This document shows, in pieces, positions 6,721 to 9,684 of a stretch of DNA of 9,684 nucleotides. A model generated the notes under the pieces. That model was given only the letters and a program-made list of their open reading frames with translations. It made no database searches and was not told where the DNA came from. A program made the position numbers and the translations under genes. The stretch comes from Puniceicoccales bacterium (lineage in GTDB: Bacteria; Verrucomicrobiota; Verrucomicrobiia; Opitutales; UBA953): positions 1 to 9,684 of the forward strand of contig JAITIB010000111.1 in the NCBI GenBank assembly GCA_031279675.1, given 5' to 3'. How positions within the stretch are numbered: position 1 is the first letter of the stretch; every line of letters begins with the position of its first letter.

Positions 6721-7167
6721 ATGAACATGAAAAAAACGAACCGCGCCACCCACCTCCTCCTTTTGCCCGCCGCCCTTGTCTTCGGGGCCGCCACGGCATG
6801 TACCACGCCCACGGTCAACACTGTGGAGTCCGCCACTCCCAAGGCCCTGATCACGCCCGAGCAAATGAAACATTTCAAGACTGACCGCGCGCTCGACCGC
6901 GTTGCCAGCCCCGTGTTTCTCCAAACAGGCAAGGGCGCCGACGGGCAGTCACTCAAGATTCAGGCGCAAGTCCAGAACACCACGCGCAAAACGGCCACGT
7001 TCCATTACCGTGTGAACTGGTTCGACGCCCAAGGTCTCGCACTCTCCGGCTACACTCCCGCCATGCACACCGTTGAATTGAACGGCGGGGAAATCAAATC
7101 CATCACCGCCACGGCCCCGGCTCCCGGCGCCGTGGATTTCCAAATTGTTTTTATCGAACCACGCTGA
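6721..7167 (+). CDS. ycfL: YcfL-like (DUF1425) lipoprotein
   Basis: The protein has 148 residues. The signal peptide MNMKKTNRATHLLLLPAALV leads to ATAC with probable lipid-bearing Cys27; the lipobox lacks the usual Leu, so it is weak. ATG 6727, two codons later, is an equally possible start. The mature domain (residues about 58-146) includes VQNTTRKTATFHYRVNWFDAQGLAL, close in pattern to E. coli YcfL (TVHYRFYWYDARGLE), then a strand-rich segment ending VDFQIVFIEPR: the DUF1425 Ig-like fold. The family has no proven function, but in enterobacteria it lies beside lpoB. Here too it is followed by an LpoB-like gene after 29 bases and preceded at zero distance by the COG3014 gene (TGA then ATG), so the three are very probably one operon with translational coupling at the first junction. 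The extension of about 30 residues between Cys27 and the domain is probably a linker. Confidence 0.82.
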   Translation: MNMKKTNRATHLLLLPAALVFGAATACTTPTVNTVESATPKALITPEQMKHFKTDRALDRVASPVFLQTGKGADGQSLKIQAQVQNTTRKTATFHYRVNWFDAQGLALSGYTPAMHTVELNGGEIKSITATAPAPGAVDFQIVFIEPR

Positions 7168-7196
7168 TTTTTTTCCTCAACCAATCGAACACGACC

Positions 7197-7778
7197 ATGA
7201 AAACGCATCCTCTCCTCGCCACCGCCCTTCTCGCCACCCTCGCCGGGTGTGCCGACGAGCCCGCCCGTTACGTTGATTCGCGGGGCACGCAAACCATTGT
7301 GAGCATCGACAAGGTGGACGTCCAGGACTTTGCCGCCGCCGCCGACGCCCTCCTACAATCGCTTTACGACTCGCCCGCCTTTGCCAACGCCCAGCGCAAA
7401 CCCCCGCGCATCGCGTTCAGTGAAATCACCAACGACACCTCCACGCAGTTTGACGTGGACCAATTGCTGCAAAAAATCCGCGCCTCGGTGACACGCAGCG
7501 GCAAGGCCGTCATCTCCGTCACTCACGGCACCCGGACGGACCACCTGACTCGCGAAATCAAGGCCGCCAATGATGCCGCCAACGGCGCGCACAGGACCGA
7601 CCTGCCCGACTACGTCTTGATGGGCAAAGTCCTCGAAACCAAAACCCGCGCCGGGCGCACCCGACAGGCCACCTACAGCTTTCAGCTCACCCTCGCACAG
7701 GCTGGCACCGGGGACATCGTTTGGGCGGAGGAAAAGGAAATCACCAAGCAAGGCTCCAAGGCCGCCGTCGGCTGGTGA
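7197..7778 (+). CDS. lpoB: LpoB-like lipoprotein, putative activator of a class A penicillin-binding protein
   Basis: The protein has 193 residues. A short signal peptide, MKTHPLLATALLATLAGC, has a clean lipobox (LAGC) with Cys18. The domain from about residue 38 contains VDVQDFAAAADALLQSL, then RIAFSEITNDTSTQFDVDQL, LLQKIRASVTRSGK, a DYVLMGKV strand, and ATYSFQLTLAQAGTGDIVW near the end: the order and motifs of the LpoB fold. In E. coli, outer-membrane LpoB reaches through the peptidoglycan to stimulate PBP1b. Whether this protein has a matching PBP partner is unknown, since the UB2H docking domain of PBP1b is restricted to some groups. The linker between Cys18 and the domain is short compared with the E. 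coli protein. It is the last gene of the lipoprotein cluster. Its stop lies 7 bases from that of convergent gatA, with no intrinsic terminator visible, so transcripts of the two strands should overlap at their 3' ends. Confidence 0.85.
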   Translation: MKTHPLLATALLATLAGCADEPARYVDSRGTQTIVSIDKVDVQDFAAAADALLQSLYDSPAFANAQRKPPRIAFSEITNDTSTQFDVDQLLQKIRASVTRSGKAVISVTHGTRTDHLTREIKAANDAANGAHRTDLPDYVLMGKVLETKTRAGRTRQATYSFQLTLAQAGTGDIVWAEEKEITKQGSKAAVGW

Positions 7779-7785
7779 CGCCACC

Positions 7786-9267
7786 TCACCGGGCGGCAAG
7801 CACCGGGCGGCGCGCCGCGAAATCGTGCGCCTCCTCAAAGGCGTGCGCCGCGGCGAGAAGCGTTTCCTCGTCAAGCGGTTTCCCGATCAACTGGAAACCC
7901 ACCGGAAGCCCTTCCACGAAACCGCATGGGACGCTGATGCCCGGCAGCCCTGCGAGACTCACCGGAATCGTGTAAACGTCGCCCAAATATTGCGCGAGCA
8001 CGTCACCCGATTTTTCCCCAAGGCGTTCCGGTGGCGTCGGCGAGACCGGCGCCAGCACCATGTCCACCTCGTTCAGGACACGCATGAAGTCGTTGCGGAT
8101 GAGCGTTCGCACCTTTTGCGCCCGCACATAATACGCATCGTAGTAGCCCGAGGAGAGCACATAGGTGCCGAGAATGACGCGGCGCTTCACCTCGTCCCCA
8201 AATCCCTCGGCGCGGCTGAGCGCGTAAACATCCACTGCGTCGGTGGCCGCGGTGCTCCGGTGCCCGTAGCGGATGCCATCGTAGCGCGCGAGATTGGACG
8301 ACGCCTCCGCCGTTGCGATGATGTAATATGTCGCCACCGCGTCCGCCGTGCGTGGCAGCGAGACCTCGTGGATCGAGCAGCCTTGGGCACGGTAAAAATC
8401 CACCACGGACTGGACGCGTGCCGCGACGGCGGCATGGAGCCCCCTGGCAAAATATTCCCTCGGGATGCCGATTTTCCACGGAGCGTGCCGCGTGAGCATC
8501 CCCGCCCGGTAGTCGGGAACGGGGTTGGCAAGCGCGGTGCCGTCGCGCGGATCCGGCCCGGCGATGGCTTGCAGGAGCAGCGCCGCGTCCCCAACCGTGT
8601 GCGCCAGCGGACCCACCTGGTCGAGCGAGGAGGCAAATGCGGCGACGCCGTAACGGCTGACGCGTCCGTAGGTGGGCTTTATCCCGACGACACCGCAGTG
8701 CGCCGCAGGCTGGCGGATCGAGCCGCCCGTGTCTGTCCCCAGCGAGAGCGGCGTGAATCCGGCGGCAACGGCGGCGGCGCTCCCCCCGCTGCTTCCACCC
8801 GGTGAGTGGTTCTGGTTCCACGGATTGCGTGTTTTTTGGAAGGCGGAGTTTTCCGTGGACGAGCCCATCGCAAACTCATCCATGTTCAACCGCCCCCAGA
8901 CGAGCGCGCCCGCCTCGCGCAACTTGCGCGTGACCGTGGCATCATAAGGCGAAATGTAGCCGCGGAGGATTTTGCTCGCACACGTCAGGGGCTGGTTTTC
9001 CACGGAAATAATGTCCTTGAGCGCGACGGGAACCCCGTCCAACGGGCCGCGCGTGACCCCGCTGGCGCGGCGCGCATCGGCGGCGTCCGCCTGCCGCAAA
9101 AAATCCTCGGCGTCAAATCCCAGAAACGCCCCAACGCACGCATCAGCGGCATTGACACGTGCGAGACAGTCCATGGCGATTTCACGCGAGGATACCTCTC
9201 GCGAATCGAGAAGCCGGGCAAGTTCACCGGCGGTTTTTGAAGCGAGGGAATCGGTCGTTGCGGACAT
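7786..9267 (-). CDS. gatA: Asp-tRNA(Asn)/Glu-tRNA(Gln) amidotransferase subunit A
   Basis: This encodes 493 residues, the usual GatA length. GatA is the glutaminase of the GatCAB complex: it releases ammonia from glutamine or asparagine, and the ammonia is channelled to GatB to convert Glu-tRNA(Gln) and/or Asp-tRNA(Asn). The amidase-signature Ser-cisSer-Lys triad is complete: K84 (PVALKDI), S159 (SPGGSSGGSAAAVAAG) and S183 (GTDTGGSIRQPA). All three lie five residues beyond S. aureus K79, S154 and S178. LDGVPVALKD and GIKPTYGRVSRYGV are also family marks, and the C-terminal region has LPGISVPCGF. ATG 9267 gives a normal N-terminus (ASKTAGELARLLDSREVSS). No Shine-Dalgarno precedes it. gatC is not found in the 417 bases upstream and gatB does not follow, so the subunits must be encoded elsewhere. 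The last codons contain a small out-of-frame duplication (7787-7811). Confidence 0.97.
   Translation of the reverse strand: MSATTDSLASKTAGELARLLDSREVSSREIAMDCLARVNAADACVGAFLGFDAEDFLRQADAADARRASGVTRGPLDGVPVALKDIISVENQPLTCASKILRGYISPYDATVTRKLREAGALVWGRLNMDEFAMGSSTENSAFQKTRNPWNQNHSPGGSSGGSAAAVAAGFTPLSLGTDTGGSIRQPAAHCGVVGIKPTYGRVSRYGVAAFASSLDQVGPLAHTVGDAALLLQAIAGPDPRDGTALANPVPDYRAGMLTRHAPWKIGIPREYFARGLHAAVAARVQSVVDFYRAQGCSIHEVSLPRTADAVATYYIIATAEASSNLARYDGIRYGHRSTAATDAVDVYALSRAEGFGDEVKRRVILGTYVLSSGYYDAYYVRAQKVRTLIRNDFMRVLNEVDMVLAPVSPTPPERLGEKSGDVLAQYLGDVYTIPVSLAGLPGISVPCGFVEGLPVGFQLIGKPLDEETLLAAAHAFEEAHDFAARRPVLAAR
7787..7811. repeat. Short direct repeat at the gatA/lpoB convergent junction
   Basis: CACCGGGCGGC occurs at 7787-7797 and 7801-7811, a 14-base period. 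Because 14 is not a multiple of three, the two copies are read in different frames within gatA, and the copy nearest the end supplies the TGA stop. It looks like a slippage duplication that reset the gatA C-terminus, though chance in G+C-rich DNA is possible. Confidence 0.5.
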
Positions 9268-9317
9268 GTTTTGACTGGGTGCGTTGCGGGCAAAGGAGGA
9301 AAAAGAACTTCGCCCTC

Positions 9318-9346
9318 TCTGTGGACAAAGCCACGGCTCGTGTCAA
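9318..9346 (-). promoter_or_regulatory. Possible gatA promoter
   Basis: On the minus strand a perfect -35 hexamer TTGACA (9346-9341) is followed after 17 bases by CACAGA (9323-9318), a poor -10. Transcription would begin about 45 bases ahead of the gatA ATG. Only the -35 is convincing. Confidence 0.3.
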
Positions 9347-9352
9347 CGCAGC

Positions 9353-9375
9353 CTTCGCGCCCACTCCTCGCGAAG
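9353..9375. repeat. Inverted repeat, 7-bp arms
   Basis: CTTCGCG (9353-9359) and CGCGAAG (9369-9375) flank a 9-base loop. It lies just upstream of the possible gatA -35 on the minus strand, so it could be an operator or simply part of the repeat cluster. Confidence 0.45.
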
Positions 9376-9401
9376 CATGACTTCAGCCAGCACCCCGGCA
9401 G

Positions 9402-9419
9402 CTTCGTTTGCAAACGAAG
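9402..9419. repeat. Perfect 18-base palindrome
   Basis: CTTCGTTTGCAAACGAAG is fully self-complementary with no loop, a form more typical of a dimeric protein-binding site than of a terminator. It lies about 135 bases upstream of the gatA start. No T-run follows on either strand. Confidence 0.55.
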
Positions 9420-9506
9420 GAACACAGGGAACGCCGCTTGTTTTCGGGAAAAAGAGCTTGCGCTCCCCGTCCTGAACTCTATTCAAGTATCCCGAATACC
9501 GCAATA

Positions 9507-9684
9507 TGTCCGCCTTCATCCACAACGCCACCGCCAGTCCCGACATCCTTGGAGTGAACCAAGGTGCCGGTTTCTTTCTTGGTAAAGTTCCGCACTCCAA
9601 ATTAGGCGCGGTCTTGTTAGCGGAACCTCCCGCCGAAGGCGGAATCGCGCGTAGAGCGACATTGTCCCGTCGAGACCATTCGAC
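9507..9684 (+). CDS. Possible partial open frame of unknown product
   Basis: An ATG at 9507 opens a frame of 59 codons that runs off the right edge without a stop. The product begins MSAFIHNATASPDILGVNQG and matches no family I know. The first 13 or so codons mostly end in C, like real genes here. From about 9549, where the inverted repeat begins, that bias vanishes. There is no Shine-Dalgarno, which is uninformative in this genome. It may be a small gene interrupted by a repeat, or a chance frame; I favour chance. Confidence 0.15.
9549..9600. repeat. Nested inverted repeat
   Basis: The outer arms TTGGAGTG (9549-9556) and CACTCCAA (9593-9600) enclose inner arms ACCAAG (9558-9563) and CTTGGT (9578-9583), giving a two-step hairpin of 52 bases. 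The GGAGTG/CACTCC ends resemble interspersed repeats I associate with verrucomicrobial genomes, but this is from memory and unproven here. Confidence 0.45.
9628..9643. repeat. Short REP-like hairpin
   Basis: CCGCC (9630-9634) and GGCGG (9638-9642) pair around GAA inside TCCCGCCGAAGGCGGA. No T-run follows, so it is not an intrinsic terminator. It lies 28 bases past the nested repeat and may belong to the same element. Confidence 0.4.

Larger units (their letters stand above)
9268..9684. other. Palindrome-rich region upstream of gatA
   Basis: No gene in these 417 bases is well supported on either strand. The region holds a possible gatA promoter, four inverted repeats (9353-9375, 9402-9419, 9549-9600, 9628-9643) and a weak open frame from 9507. 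GatC is about 95 residues long and no minus-strand frame here resembles it. G+C is lower than in the neighbouring genes. Confidence 0.6.

Noticed and set aside
9291..9298. AAAGGAGG on the plus strand upstream of gatA
   Set aside because: No ATG, GTG or TTG starting a credible gene follows at proper spacing.
1..9684. CRISPR array, phage integrase, toxin-antitoxin or defence genes
   Set aside because: I looked for regularly spaced repeats and for the usual protein motifs on both strands and found none.

Overview
The window most likely comes from a Verrucomicrobiota genome, probably near Opitutaceae. This is inferred from high GC, a marked preference for C in the third codon position, almost no Shine-Dalgarno sequences ahead of clear genes, the L28 sequence, Ig-like surface-protein modules, and a lipoprotein trio (COG3014, YcfL-like, LpoB-like). 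I cannot assign a genus from sequence alone.

Layout. Positions 1-294 are the 3' end of a GTP-dependent PEP carboxykinase gene, closed by a strong intrinsic terminator (325-368). A decayed IS630-type transposase fragment follows (about 512-636). Directly after it is a long open frame (656-2686) for a mosaic, Ig-rich surface-type protein with no signal peptide, probably a 5'-truncated gene. Positions 2687-2978 hold no supported gene. A terminator hairpin (2979-3011) serves the minus-strand rpmB (ribosomal protein L28), which has a recognisable promoter. Also on the minus strand, an LeuT-type Na+-coupled amino-acid transporter overlaps by 4 bases a 53-residue single-membrane-segment protein that resembles a MetS-type small subunit.

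Divergent from the transporter, three plus-strand genes form a compact cluster of cell-envelope lipoproteins (5281-7778): a COG3014-type TPR-like lipoprotein, a YcfL/DUF1425 lipoprotein and an LpoB-like putative activator of a penicillin-binding protein. This cluster converges on gatA (7786-9267, minus strand) with only 7 bases between the two stop codons. gatA encodes the amidase subunit of the Asp/Glu-tRNA amidotransferase and has neither gatB nor gatC beside it. The last 417 bases hold several inverted repeats and one weak open frame running off the edge.

No CRISPR array, defence island, integrase or tRNA gene is visible. The window is mostly housekeeping. The points worth a second look are the hidden small transporter subunit, the transposase scar fused to a headless surface-protein gene, and the palindrome-rich right edge.
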